From NCBI RefSeq assembly GCF_029784155.1, contig NC_073693.1:165717104-165781103 (forward strand): a DNA stretch of 64,000 nucleotides. Direction: 5' to 3'. Each line of letters starts with the position of its first letter. Position 1 is the first letter of the stretch. The translations under genes were made by a program, and so were the position numbers. The notes beneath the pieces were generated by a model. It made no database searches. It saw nothing but the letters and a program-made list of their open reading frames with translations, and was not told where the DNA came from. This document shows, in pieces, positions 46,140-55,776 of the stretch. The stretch comes from Uranotaenia lowii (lineage: Eukaryota > Arthropoda > Insecta > Diptera > Culicidae).

Positions 46140-46837
46140 GACTGAGTCGATTTGAGGTCATTTTTTGATTTCTTAAACCCTGGGGTCTAAAAAGCTTCGT
46201 TTTGGTCCAAAACTCATCCATGAACCGAGCCAGCTGATGTTTTATGTGCCAATTTATAAAATTCCTTAAGGAAATTTTCCGCTGAACAACTTTGTCGGAA
46301 AACGTAAATTCGTATCTTATTAGGAAACAAAGTTATTAGCTATTTAACAGGGGTATGTCTTTTCGCATTGAAAAACAATAAATTCCATTGACATCACTGC
46401 TTGAGCCTCGCAAAGTATTGCATGAAAAGGAGTCATGCAATACCTCGCTTGGCACCCTGCAGAGATGTCAATTGAATTTATTGTTTATCAATTCGAAAAG
46501 ATATATCCCCATTCAACACCCAATAACTTTTTTGTCTACTGTTACTGTCTTCGGAGTTATTGTCTTCGACAAAGTTGTTCAGCGGAAAATTTTCTGTAGA
46601 GAAATTTTTAAATTGACACAAAAAAAATTGGCCCGATTCCACAGAAGAAACAAAAATGATGTTGATTTTTCAGTACAAAATATTCAATTTTCCCATACAA
46701 ACCTAAAAGTTCAAATTTACTCATGTAAACGTTACTTAAAAATTCTACAAAAAATCATAGATGAGTTTTGGACCACGACGAAGCTTTTTAGACCCCAGGG
46801 TTTGAGAAATTCAAAATTACCCTAAATCGACTCAGTC
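46140..46837. mobile_element. TA-flanked MITE, 698 bp
   Basis: Termini GACTGAGTCGATTT and AAATCGACTCAGTC are exact inverted repeats flanked by TA (46138-46139, 46838-46839). The inverted similarity extends inward for most of each arm, e.g. CCGACAAAGTTGTTCAGCGG-type sequence at about 46285-46305 and 46568-46585. The centre holds the hairpin GTATTGCATGA/TCATGCAATAC (46416-46444). A 145-codon open frame (46388-46825) crosses the right arm and has no motif, so I do not treat it as a gene. Confidence 0.8.
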
Positions 46838-47602
46838 TACTGTCCCACTTCATTATATAGAAACAGATGTCTGCTCATGACATCTATGAATTGGAATATT
46901 GGATAAGATAATTACTCTCCTTAGTATGCACATTTGGCACATTGCTCCCTTACGTTAATAATTCTCTTTCGTTTTTTCCAACATCTATCAATATCGTTAA
47001 CAATTTTCAATACAGATATTCTTTCTCGAAGAATATAGTTCTCATCGATGTGCCGGAATTCAAATAAAAAAAAAACACAGGCCACAAAAAAAACGTTTTT
47101 GCTTGAAGACATTAAAGATTAAAATAATCATTTATCACCATGAGGGTAGTTTTTACTGATTTCCATACCCGCATCTCATTTCAAGACAACATCCATTGAA
47201 TTCAATTCATTTTTCCTTTGTTGAATTGATTACGGGAATCGAGACGGGAAGGATTGAATTACGTAGAACGGAAAATAAAAAATAATCAAGAGAATCTCAA
47301 ATAGAGCTGTTCGATTTTCCCACATTACAATCAATCATACGTCCCGGCGTAATTTAAACATCAAGTAAGATTATCCTGATTATTTCGATGGTATTCATCG
47401 GAGAAATTGATCGGATAAATTGTTTGTCTGAACGATGCCAATACAAACAGCGCCATTCATATCGGAAACCTATTCGATGTTTGCCTTTGCAATGAGAGTA
47501 TTTTTTTATGTTATTGCTCCTGCTTCAACAATGTCATTTCTCATCTTATCACGTCAAATACATTTCATTTATTCACTTTTTTCTTCCCTCGGACTATTCC
47601 AG
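46838..47602. other. end of intron 4
   Basis: AT-rich; nothing recognised. The acceptor CGGACTATTCCAG for exon 5 ends at 47602 after a T-rich tract. Confidence 0.4.
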
Positions 47603-47856
47603 AACGAAAGCCCGCGAGGAATGGCTGAGCGAAAGCCGACAGCTGCGGGAGCTGCTCGAGAACAAGATCGACGAAATTTTGAAAGCATTCCAAGATGGCG
47701 GTGGAGGTGGACCGGAAGCAGATTCCGGGGACGGAGACAATGGCGATGGTATTGTTCTGCTAGATGGCATCAAGTTAATCGATAGCGAACGATTCTGTGA
47801 TAACCTTAAACGACTGAAGCAGCGAGCCTTGGAGCGGGAAATCCAGAAAGGAATGG
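47603..47856 (+). CDS. exon 5 of NACHT/WD-repeat (NWD/TEP1-type) protein
   Basis: Encodes the last base of codon 177 through 261 plus one base, in pieces RTKAREEWLSESRQLRELLE, NKIDEILKAFQD, a flexible linker GGGGGPEADSGDGDNGDG, and LLDGIKLIDSERFCDNLKRL ending REIQKGMG. Phases agree with exon 4 (AG+A gives Arg) and the donor GTAAGT begins at 47857. REEWLSESRQLRELL aligns in position with the helical part between the Rossmann-like domain and NACHT in NWD proteins. The Gly/Asp linker looks like an insect-specific insertion. The NACHT P-loop is not reached, so the CDS continues beyond the window. No further exon was found to 64000. Confidence 0.8.
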
Positions 47857-48116
47857 GTAAGTTATTTTTCTCATCGCATACCTAAGTACTCGAGAGAGGT
47901 TGAGACGTTTGGACGGCGACATTTTGTAAGGGGCTGATGGTGTGTTGAAGCGATTTCTAGGAATGAAAATTAAAGCTACCGGTTAGAACTCAAATTTCAA
48001 AAACCGACCATTTTGTTCGGTTTTACAAAAAAAACAGATCAGTGTAAAATTTCAGCCGATTTCAAAAAGAGAATTAACGGAGTTAAACTTTCGATTTTTT
48101 ACCTAAAAGGGGTATC

Positions 48117-48333
48117 ATGAAATCTGGGTGGCTTGTGATATAGCTCAGTTGGCAAGTCTGTTGTCTCCTGAGCCGATGTCCGCGAGTTCGAGCCCAAGAG
48201 TAAATATCGAACACAGTTGTACCGGATAGTTTTTCAATAACGATCCGCCAACTGTAACGTTGATAAAATCGCGAATGCCATAAAGATGGTAAAACGACTA
48301 TAATCGAAACAAAAAAAAAATGAAATCTGGGTG
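48117..48333 (+). repeat. 14-bp target-site duplication around a SINE
   Basis: ATGAAATCTGGGTG occurs at 48117-48130 and again at 48320-48333, exactly bracketing the SINE. Confidence 0.9.
48131..48319 (+). mobile_element. tRNA-derived SINE, full-length copy, 189 bp
   Basis: The 5' end is tRNA-like: GCTTGTGATATAGCTCAGTT holds a pol III A box (TAGCTCAGTTGG), and GCGAGTTCGAGCCC about 40 bp later a B box. A tRNA-unrelated body follows (CACAGTTGTACCGGATAG ... GTAAAACGACTATAATCG) and a run of A ends the unit. A perfect 14-bp target duplication surrounds it, so the insertion is recent and used a LINE machinery. A shorter copy of the same family lies at 15124-15224 in reverse. The 9-bp satellite begins about 30-40 bp after it. 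Confidence 0.92.
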
Positions 48334-48360
48334 ACCCTGTAATATTATCTAGTAATATTT

Positions 48361-50251
48361 GTGATTTTTGTGATTTTTTTCATTTTTGTCATTTTTGTCA
48401 TTTTTGTAATTTTTGTCATTTTTGTAATTTTTGTCATTTTTGTAATTTTTGTCATTTTTGTCATTTTTGGTCATTTTTGTCATTTTTTGTCATTTTTGTC
48501 ATTTTTGTCATTTTTGTCATTTTTGTCATTTTTGTCATTTTTGTCATTTTTGTCATTTTTGTCATTTTTGTCATTTTTGTCATTATTGTCATTTTTGTCA
48601 TTTTTGTCATTTTTGTCATTTTTGTCATTTTTGTCATTTTTGTCATTTTTGTCATTTTTGTCATTTTTGTCATTTTTGTCATTTTTGTCATTTTTGTCAT
48701 TTTTGTCATTTTTGTCATTTTTGTCATTTTTGTCATTTTTGTCATTTTTGTAATTTTTGTAATTTTTGTAATTTTTGTAATTTTTGTTATTTTTGTAATT
48801 TTTGTAATTTTTGTAATTTTTGTAATTTTTGTAATTTTTGTAATTTTTGTAATTTTTGTAATTTTTGTAATTTTTGTAATTTTTGTAATTTTTGTAATTT
48901 TTGTAATTTTTGTAATTTTTGTAATTTTTGTAATTTTTGTAATTTTTGTAATTTTTGTAATTTTTGTAATTTTTGTAATTTTTGTAATTTTTGTAATTTT
49001 TGTAATTTTTGTAATTTTTGTAATTTTTGTAATTTTTGTAATTTTTGTAATTTTTGTCATTTTTGTAATTTTTGTAATTTTTGTAATTTTTGTAATTTTT
49101 GTAATTTTTGCAATTTTTGTAATTTTTGTAATTTTTGTAATTTTTGTAATTTTTGTAATTTTTGTAATTTTTGTAATTTTTGTAATTTTTGTAATTTTTG
49201 TAATTTTTGTAATTTTTGTAATTTTTGTAATTTTTGTATTTTTTGTAATTTTTGTAATTTTTGTAATTTTTGTTATTTTTATATATTTTGTAATTTTTAT
49301 AATTTTTGTAATTTTTATAATTTTTGTAGTTTTTGTAATTTTTGTAATTTTTGTAATTTTTGTAATTTTTTTAATTTTTGTAATTTTTGTAATTTTTGTA
49401 ATTTTTGTAATTTTTGTCATTTTTGTAATTTTTGTAATTTTTGTAATTTTTGTAATTTTTGTAATTTTTGTAATTTTTGTAATTTTTGTAATTTTTGTAA
49501 TTTTTGTAATTTTTGTAATTTTTGTAATTTTTGTAATTTTTGTAATTTTTGTAATTTTTGTAATTTTTGTAATTTTTGTAATTTTTGTAATTTTTGTAAT
49601 TTTTGTAATTTTTATAATTTTTGTTATTTTTGTAATTTTTGTAATTTTTGTAATTTTTGTAATTTTTGTAATTTTTGTAATTTTTGTAATTTTTGTAATT
49701 TTTGTAATTTTTGTAATTTTTGTAATTTTTGTAATTTTTGTAATTTTTGTAATTTTTGTAATTTTTGTAATTTTTGTAATTTTTGTAATTTTTGTAATTT
49801 TTGTAATTTTTGTAATTTTTGTAATTTTTGTAATTTTTGTAATTTTTGTAATTTTTGTAATTTTTGTAATTTTTGTAATTTTTGTAATTTTTGTAATTTT
49901 TGTAATTTTTGTAATTTTTGTAATTTTTGTAATTTTTGTCATTTTTGTAATTTTTGTAATTTTTGTAATTTTTGTAATTTTTGTAATTTTTGTAATTTTT
50001 GTAATTTTTGTAATTTTTGTAATTTTTGTAATTTTTGTAATTTTTGTAATTTTTGTAATTTTTGTAATTTTTGTAATTTTTGTCATTTTTGTAATTTTTG
50101 TTATTTTTGTAATTTTTGTAATTATTGTAATTTTTGTAATTTTTGTAATTTTTGTAATTTTTGTAATTTTTGTAATTTTTGTAATTTTTGTAATTTTTGT
50201 AATTTTTGTAATTTTTGTAATTTTTGTAATTTTTGTAATTTTTGTTATTTT
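48361..50251. repeat. 9-bp satellite, left array (about 210 units)
   Basis: Tandem GTCATTTTT (mainly about 48405-48750) then GTAATTTTT (about 48750-50240) with scattered variants such as GTTATTTTT, GTAGTTTTT and TATATATTTTG. The array lies in intron 5 and starts just after a SINE. Because 9 is a multiple of 3, frames stay open for more than 500 codons on both strands (Val-Ile-Phe, Asn-Phe-Cys, Thr-Lys-Ile repeats). These are artefacts. Landmark variants at 49281 (TATATATTTTG) and 49614 (ATAATTTTTG) recur in the right array, which shows higher-order organisation. Confidence 0.97.
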
Positions 50252-50339
50252 TATATATATATATTTTTTTTTTTTTTTTTTTTTATTAAGGACCTTTTTG
50301 ACATTCGGTCCCTCGCTATTTCTTTGTTACAAATTAATG

Positions 50340-53300
50340 CTAAATTTTGTTATACAATTGAATGGATTTTAAATATTCTATCACTTTCATTGCCATTTCT
50401 CTGTTGTCTGCCAACGCCTCTCGAAGATTACCCGGCACTCCGTGGTTGATTCGTTCTTCTTCCAGTTGTGGGCACGTTGCGATAATATGTTTGACGGTCA
50501 AAACTTCGTTGCATCTGGGGCAAAGCGGGCGGTCTACTCTGTCCAAAAGGAAAGCATGTGTGAGCAGTGTGTGTCCGATACGTAACCGAGCTAGTATAAC
50601 GTCATCTTTTCGATTTCCCAATATGGCTGCTTTAAAGGGTAGAACGGTGTTTTTAACTTCGCGCAATTTATTGTTCAGACTTGTGTGCCATTGCATCTGC
50701 CATCGGTTCGTGAACTGTGACTTGACAACTTTTCGTATTTCCTTGTAGTCGACTTCTTGATCGACTTGCTCTGGCAATTCCAAAGCCTTTTTTGCTTCGA
50801 AGTCAGCTCTTTCGTTTCCGGGGATCCCGATATGGCTGGGGACCCAACAAAAGACTATTTCGGATCCCATTTCGACGATTCGATTGTGCAGGACTTGTAC
50901 AGAGTCTTTCCATCTGGAGTTTATCTTGCACTTTTCGAGGTTTGTCACAACACTCATCGAGTCTGTACATAATAAGTAAGCTCGAGGTACCTGCTGGTCA
51001 ACTATCCAGGACAGTGCTCGTTCCACTGCTGCGCTTTCCGCTGCAAAAATGCTGCTTATGTTGTTCAGTCGCATTCGAAACACATAATCTTCACTTACTA
51101 TGCCATAGCCACACTTCAAGTCTTGTTTGGATCCGTCTGTGAAGATTGATCTGTGGATGCGATATTTTGTTTGTCGCAATTCATGAAAAAGTTGTTTGAG
51201 GCCGTTCGATGTTGCGCCTTGCGAAAGTTCGTGGTGGAGGCTTTTGTCAACATTAAGCTTTGATCTTAGCCATGGTGGGCAATCTGGGATTTTGAAGACT
51301 GCTGTTCTCGGCAAATGGAGATCTAATTCGGTCATTAGATTTTGTCCTCTGTTTCTGTAAGAATTGGGCTGGATTCTTGGTCGTTCTCCCCACCTTTCGT
51401 CGGAGCTTGCGCCCCCTTCACTGCCGCTGCTACTGATGCTGGTAACAGTTGTGAAATCCGTTTCGGTGCATTCCTCTGTGCGATCAAAGCTTAGACATCG
51501 AGCGGTGTATAGTGTGGTTCGCTGATCGAAAAGTGTTCTCAAACTAGGAATTCCGGTTTCCGCTTGAAGACTAACGACGGGACTCGTCCTGAAAGCTCCA
51601 ACTATCGCTCGAAGTCCTGCGTTGTGTACGGTTTCCAAAGATTGGAATATTTTACCATCCATGGCTGATAAGATTGGGGCTGCGTACAACAGTTTTTCCA
51701 GTATGGTCGCTCGGTACAGTTTCAAGAGGGTGTTTCTATCTCCTCCCCAGGTCCTAGCAGCTATACTTCTAATGAACAAGACTCTTTGTTGGCAGGCAGC
51801 TTTCACCTCTTCAGCGTGGGCTCGATATTTCAAATGTTGGTCGAAGGTAACGCCTAAACATTTGTGTTGATTTTTACGCGGTATTAACACACCATTCAGA
51901 GTAAGCTTGGTTGGATTTGACGGTTTCTTCTTATGCGGTGTCCGATAAATAACAGTTGCACTTTTTCCTGCAGATATTTTGAATCCAGTTTTTGTTTCCC
52001 AGTTTCCTAATTGATTCAATGCTGTCTGGAGTTTTCCTTCCGTTTGGTCAGCGTTTTCGCCAGTTGCGATCAAAACTACATCGTCAGCATAAATCAAGCA
52101 CTGGATATTTGTTGGTAGGTAATTGATTAGTGTATTTATCGCCAGTAGAAACATGGTTACGCTTAACACGGACCCTTGACAGAGGCCTGTTTCCATGACC
52201 TTGTTGCTCGACGTTTTTCCATTGATCGACACCTGGAATGATCTGTTGCGTAGCATTTCTTGAAGGAAACTGACCATTTTTCCGCCGATGTTATTACTAA
52301 TTAGCTGTTCGAGGCAAAGCCTGCGCCAGGTGGTGTCGTAGGCTTTGCTAATATCCAAAAAGGCTACTTGGGCTATTTTGTTTTCACTGAAAGCAACGCG
52401 AATAATTTTTTCCAGGGTGCACAGATGATCTGCTGTGCTTCTGCCTTTTCGGAAAGCGTATTGGTGTTTGAAAAAAAGTCTTTTTGTTTCCAAAAGATGG
52501 ACAAGTCGATTATTAATCATCCTTTCGAATACCTTTCCAATGCAGCTGTTAAGGTAGATTGGGCGATAGTTGAGAGGGTCTGTGCGTTGTCCTTTACCTT
52601 TGAAGATAGGAACCACGAGCGATTTCGTCCATTCCTGAGGGTATACTGATTCATCCCATAAGCGATTGTATGTTTCTAGTAGCAGAGTTTTTCCATCAAG
52701 GGGGAGATGTGAGATCATCGCGTAATGGATATTGTCTGGTCCTGGTGTGGAACCTTTCAAACCTTCAAGGGCTTCGTCGAGCTCATACATGCTGAAGTTT
52801 TGGTTGTGGTAGCCCGAATCGGCGGAAATGGTTAACGGATTGGATTCGATTTGGTGTTTGTAGTAGAGAAAATTTTCACTATACGCACTTTGACTAGATA
52901 CTTTTTCGAATGCGTCGCCTAGCATCTCGCTCATGGCCAGAGGGTCAGTTGCTGTTTGGCCTTGGTAATGGATCGAGTTGATTTGGTTGCTCCTTTTCTT
53001 ACCTTGAACTCTCCGGTAGCTACTCCACATTTCCTTCAAGGGGGTCTGTGACGAAAAGCTACCCGCAAGTTCTTCCCAGCTTTTCCTTTTCGCTGTTGTA
53101 ATAGCTTCTTTCGCAGCAGCATTGATATTTCGGTAATTTCTTTCCAATTGGTCAGGGTTTGATCTATTGGCTTTCAGCTGTCTCAGTGCTTTTCTCCGTT
53201 TTCTCACGTGTTCCGCGATGGCCTCGTTCCACCATGGGACACACTTCTTCCCAACAGTTCCTTTCGTTTTAGGGATTGAAAGCTCTGCTGCTTCCAGGAT

Positions 53301-54455
53301 AGTTTTAGTAATATTTTCGACCTGGCGTTCCACGTTATTGTCTCGTAGGAAGTTGAGTGCACCTTGATACTGCTCCCAGTCGGCCTCCTCAATTTTCCAC
53401 CTAGCTCGACTTTTTGGTGGTGTGATTATTCCAGGAAAAACAACGATGATGGGTAAGTGATCGCTACTATAGGCATCCGGTGACACATTGAATTCTAGTA
53501 GACCAGCCAGCTCATCTGTACAAAGAGCTAAGTCCAGGCACGACATACTCTCGTGACGCTGATCGACGTACGTAGGCTCTCCGTTGTTTAACACAATCAG
53601 GTTATTTTCCTCTGCGAAATCGGCAATCGTTCTACCGCGAGCGCTGACGTGGCTCGAGCCCCACAATGGATGGTGGGCGTTGAAGTCTCCGATCATCAAT
53701 AGAGGTTTCGGGATTTGGTTGATAAGAGCAGTAAGTTCGGTGTTGGCGATGTTTTCTCTAGGTGGCAGGTAAATGTTGAGTACGTTTACGTTGAACGGTG
53801 TTCCGATTTTGATCGCTACAGCCTCAAGTGGACTTTCAATATCAATTTCCTCGCTTTCGATGGTTTCCCTAATCGCCGTGACAACTCCTCCTGCTGCTCG
53901 ATTTCCATTCAGTCGAGGTCGATGGAAAACTTTAAATCCAGTTATACGGGGGCAATTTCGGGAATGGCACATAGACTCTTGCAGACAGATAACTTGCGGT
54001 TGATGTTCTTGAATTATGATATCAAGCTCGGCTTTTTTAGGTCTAAGTCCTTGCACATTCCATGATATTATGCTTGGGGCGTTGTCGGGTATCCTTGAAC
54101 TGGAAGAACGATGAGTAGGCTGGCAGAGCACGGGTTGAGGTATGACGGCCCCGCTCCCGCTTCCTCGATCGTCTTCCCCTTTATTAAGGGGTGGGGTGGT
54201 TACTTTCTCTTCACCGGTCCCCAACCAGTTTTCCGATGTGCTGCTAGGCTGTGTGGTTCCATTTGTTCCGTAAGAATTTCCTGTTGCGTCGCGTTCGTTG
54301 GAGCCGTTAATTCCATTTCTTCCGTTGATATGTTCTGTTGGGTTCCTGTCATTGATACCATGAGTTCCGGTTTCGTTGTCAAAAGTTCCTAAATCGTGTC
54401 CGTTTTCGAGTGCAAGTTCATTCATCAGTTGGTTAGTTTTTTCCGTTCTGGTCAT
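50340..54455 (-). CDS. ORF2: endonuclease, reverse transcriptase and RNase H
   Basis: The 1371-residue polyprotein would nick target DNA and copy the element RNA into it. An APE-type endonuclease occupies about 128-340 (SWNVQGLR, CLQES, IGDFNAHHPLWGS, SSDHLP). The reverse transcriptase spans about 560-860, with FRKGRSTADHL, FLDISKAYDTTW (first Asp near 701) and YADD at 789-792. RNase H lies at about 1103-1225 (FTDGSK, AAESAAVERAL, CTDSMSV, GNERADFEAK). A CPRC...H...C knuckle lies near 1311-1330. All expected catalytic residues are present. The usual GLPQGSVLSP reads GLCQGSVLSV, an unusual variant near 757-766. The start ATG overlaps the end of ORF1 by 23 bp in another frame, so translation probably depends on reinitiation. 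There are no internal stops. Confidence 0.93.
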   Translation of the reverse strand: MTRTEKTNQLMNELALENGHDLGTFDNETGTHGINDRNPTEHINGRNGINGSNERDATGNSYGTNGTTQPSSTSENWLGTGEEKVTTPPLNKGEDDRGSGSGAVIPQPVLCQPTHRSSSSRIPDNAPSIISWNVQGLRPKKAELDIIIQEHQPQVICLQESMCHSRNCPRITGFKVFHRPRLNGNRAAGGVVTAIRETIESEEIDIESPLEAVAIKIGTPFNVNVLNIYLPPRENIANTELTALINQIPKPLLMIGDFNAHHPLWGSSHVSARGRTIADFAEENNLIVLNNGEPTYVDQRHESMSCLDLALCTDELAGLLEFNVSPDAYSSDHLPIIVVFPGIITPPKSRARWKIEEADWEQYQGALNFLRDNNVERQVENITKTILEAAELSIPKTKGTVGKKCVPWWNEAIAEHVRKRRKALRQLKANRSNPDQLERNYRNINAAAKEAITTAKRKSWEELAGSFSSQTPLKEMWSSYRRVQGKKRSNQINSIHYQGQTATDPLAMSEMLGDAFEKVSSQSAYSENFLYYKHQIESNPLTISADSGYHNQNFSMYELDEALEGLKGSTPGPDNIHYAMISHLPLDGKTLLLETYNRLWDESVYPQEWTKSLVVPIFKGKGQRTDPLNYRPIYLNSCIGKVFERMINNRLVHLLETKRLFFKHQYAFRKGRSTADHLCTLEKIIRVAFSENKIAQVAFLDISKAYDTTWRRLCLEQLISNNIGGKMVSFLQEMLRNRSFQVSINGKTSSNKVMETGLCQGSVLSVTMFLLAINTLINYLPTNIQCLIYADDVVLIATGENADQTEGKLQTALNQLGNWETKTGFKISAGKSATVIYRTPHKKKPSNPTKLTLNGVLIPRKNQHKCLGVTFDQHLKYRAHAEEVKAACQQRVLFIRSIAARTWGGDRNTLLKLYRATILEKLLYAAPILSAMDGKIFQSLETVHNAGLRAIVGAFRTSPVVSLQAETGIPSLRTLFDQRTTLYTARCLSFDRTEECTETDFTTVTSISSSGSEGGASSDERWGERPRIQPNSYRNRGQNLMTELDLHLPRTAVFKIPDCPPWLRSKLNVDKSLHHELSQGATSNGLKQLFHELRQTKYRIHRSIFTDGSKQDLKCGYGIVSEDYVFRMRLNNISSIFAAESAAVERALSWIVDQQVPRAYLLCTDSMSVVTNLEKCKINSRWKDSVQVLHNRIVEMGSEIVFCWVPSHIGIPGNERADFEAKKALELPEQVDQEVDYKEIRKVVKSQFTNRWQMQWHTSLNNKLREVKNTVLPFKAAILGNRKDDVILARLRIGHTLLTHAFLLDRVDRPLCPRCNEVLTVKHIIATCPQLEEERINHGVPGNLREALADNREMAMKVIEYLKSIQLYNKI

Positions 54456-55776
54456 TTCTATTTTTTGGCGGTCGACCTCTCCTTTTTACGACGATTTCGG
54501 GCTGAGGTTGGGTCTCATTGGTATCTTCGGTTTCCATAGTTGAACTTGGCGGAAGTGAGTTTTTTGAACTCAACCTTTGCTTTTTCAGCATTGGTGTTTC
54601 ATCATTCGTGGTAGTTTTCGCTTTTACGGGGAGTGATGGTTGATAAGCTTCTGTTTCCATTTCTTCTTCTGATCCAGTTTCGGAAATGTCGAGATTGTCT
54701 TCTGCGACCTTCAGTTTTGCTTTAAGCAGGTAAAACTCCTTCGCGATTTTCCTGAGGTTTTGGACTTCTAGTCGCAGTTTCTCGATATCTTCGGTTTCAC
54801 GTGCACGATTTTCATTTTTCTTGAGAGCTGCATTTTCTTCTAACAACTTGGCGATCTGCGTGTCTTTCTCTTGATCTTTTCTGATCTGTTCCAAACGTTG
54901 TTGTGCTCCACACACACTGGCATAGGAATTTTCCGCGTGCTTCTTGGCGTACTCTTTCCTAGCTTCACCGAACGATATTCCACTGTCGACTTTAATTTTG
55001 ATTATCTCTTCCTCTTTTTGGTAGACTGGGCATTTTCGAGATGTCGGGGAATGGCTCCCTTTGCAGTTCTTGCAATAAGAGTCTTCTTCACATTCTCCTT
55101 CCTTTTCAATTTCGTGGATTTTGGAACAGTTTTTGCATGTCTGGTCGTTCTGACATTTGTCTTTAGTGTGGCCGTAGGTGCAACATTGGTAGCATAGCAG
55201 TGGGGAAGGGTAAAATACACGGGTTCTACAGTTGATGATTCCTACTCGTATTTCTCTCGGAATAACTGTACCAGAGATCGTAAGTACGATTGTAGGTGTA
55301 TTTACCCTGGCTTTATCTTCCATTCGTGTTATTCGACGTACTTTCATCACGCCTTGTGATGATAGTTCAGCTAGGAGCTCGTCTTCGGTTAGGTCGATCG
55401 CTTCTTTGCAGCTAATCACGCACCGGCAAACGTTAAATATCGGATGAGGAATTACTTGGATTTTAGTTCCGTCAATAAGCTCCGTCATGTTGAACATTTT
55501 AGCTGCTAGTTTTGAACTGCGGGTTTTGATGACGTACTTTCGTCCGCTGTCTTCCGTGTATGCGGATTCAATTTTTCCCATGGACTGGTCGATTGATTTG
55601 CTCAGAATGAACGGGTTTTTCGGCAACGGTTTCTTTTCATCTACTGGGCTCAGAGACAAAATGATAAGTTTTCCGAAGGTTCCAAATCTGTCCATATACT
55701 CTGGCAGCGTACGATCATTTTTATCGGGAGGGTCACCTGTTGTTGTTACCCCCGTGGGGGTATTTGCTGCAGCCAT
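54433..55776 (-). CDS. ORF1: gag-like RNA-binding protein with C-terminal AT-hook
   Basis: The 447-residue protein should coat the element RNA and escort it to chromatin. Residues about 35-185 resemble the RRM-like gag domain of I/Jockey elements. A zinc-knuckle cluster lies at 195-249 (CYQCCTYGHTKDKC, CKNC, CKNCKGSHSPTSRKC), followed by the CPVYQKEEEIIKIK and ISFGEARKEYA blocks typical of these gags. Residues about 290-365 look like a coiled coil. The C-terminus carries KRRGRPPKNR (431-440), a canonical AT-hook core, which binds the minor groove of AT-rich DNA. This is not a standard part of I-element gags as I know them and is notable because the element sits in an AT-rich satellite. The start is the first ATG after the 5' UTR, in the context GCAGCC. 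Confidence 0.9.
   Translation of the reverse strand: MAAANTPTGVTTTGDPPDKNDRTLPEYMDRFGTFGKLIILSLSPVDEKKPLPKNPFILSKSIDQSMGKIESAYTEDSGRKYVIKTRSSKLAAKMFNMTELIDGTKIQVIPHPIFNVCRCVISCKEAIDLTEDELLAELSSQGVMKVRRITRMEDKARVNTPTIVLTISGTVIPREIRVGIINCRTRVFYPSPLLCYQCCTYGHTKDKCQNDQTCKNCSKIHEIEKEGECEEDSYCKNCKGSHSPTSRKCPVYQKEEEIIKIKVDSGISFGEARKEYAKKHAENSYASVCGAQQRLEQIRKDQEKDTQIAKLLEENAALKKNENRARETEDIEKLRLEVQNLRKIAKEFYLLKAKLKVAEDNLDISETGSEEEMETEAYQPSLPVKAKTTTNDETPMLKKQRLSSKNSLPPSSTMETEDTNETQPQPEIVVKRRGRPPKNRNDQNGKN

Noticed and set aside
46388..46825. 145-codon + strand frame
   Set aside because: It lies entirely in the right arm of a TIR element, and the same sequence is present as broken copies nearby.
48449..50449. 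666-codon open frame on + strand (Asn-Phe-Cys repeats), and 541- and 631-codon frames over the same array
   Set aside because: A 9-bp unit without in-frame stops keeps frames open on both strands. The frames have no initiation context, and they run straight through satellite into the LINE tail. Not proteins.
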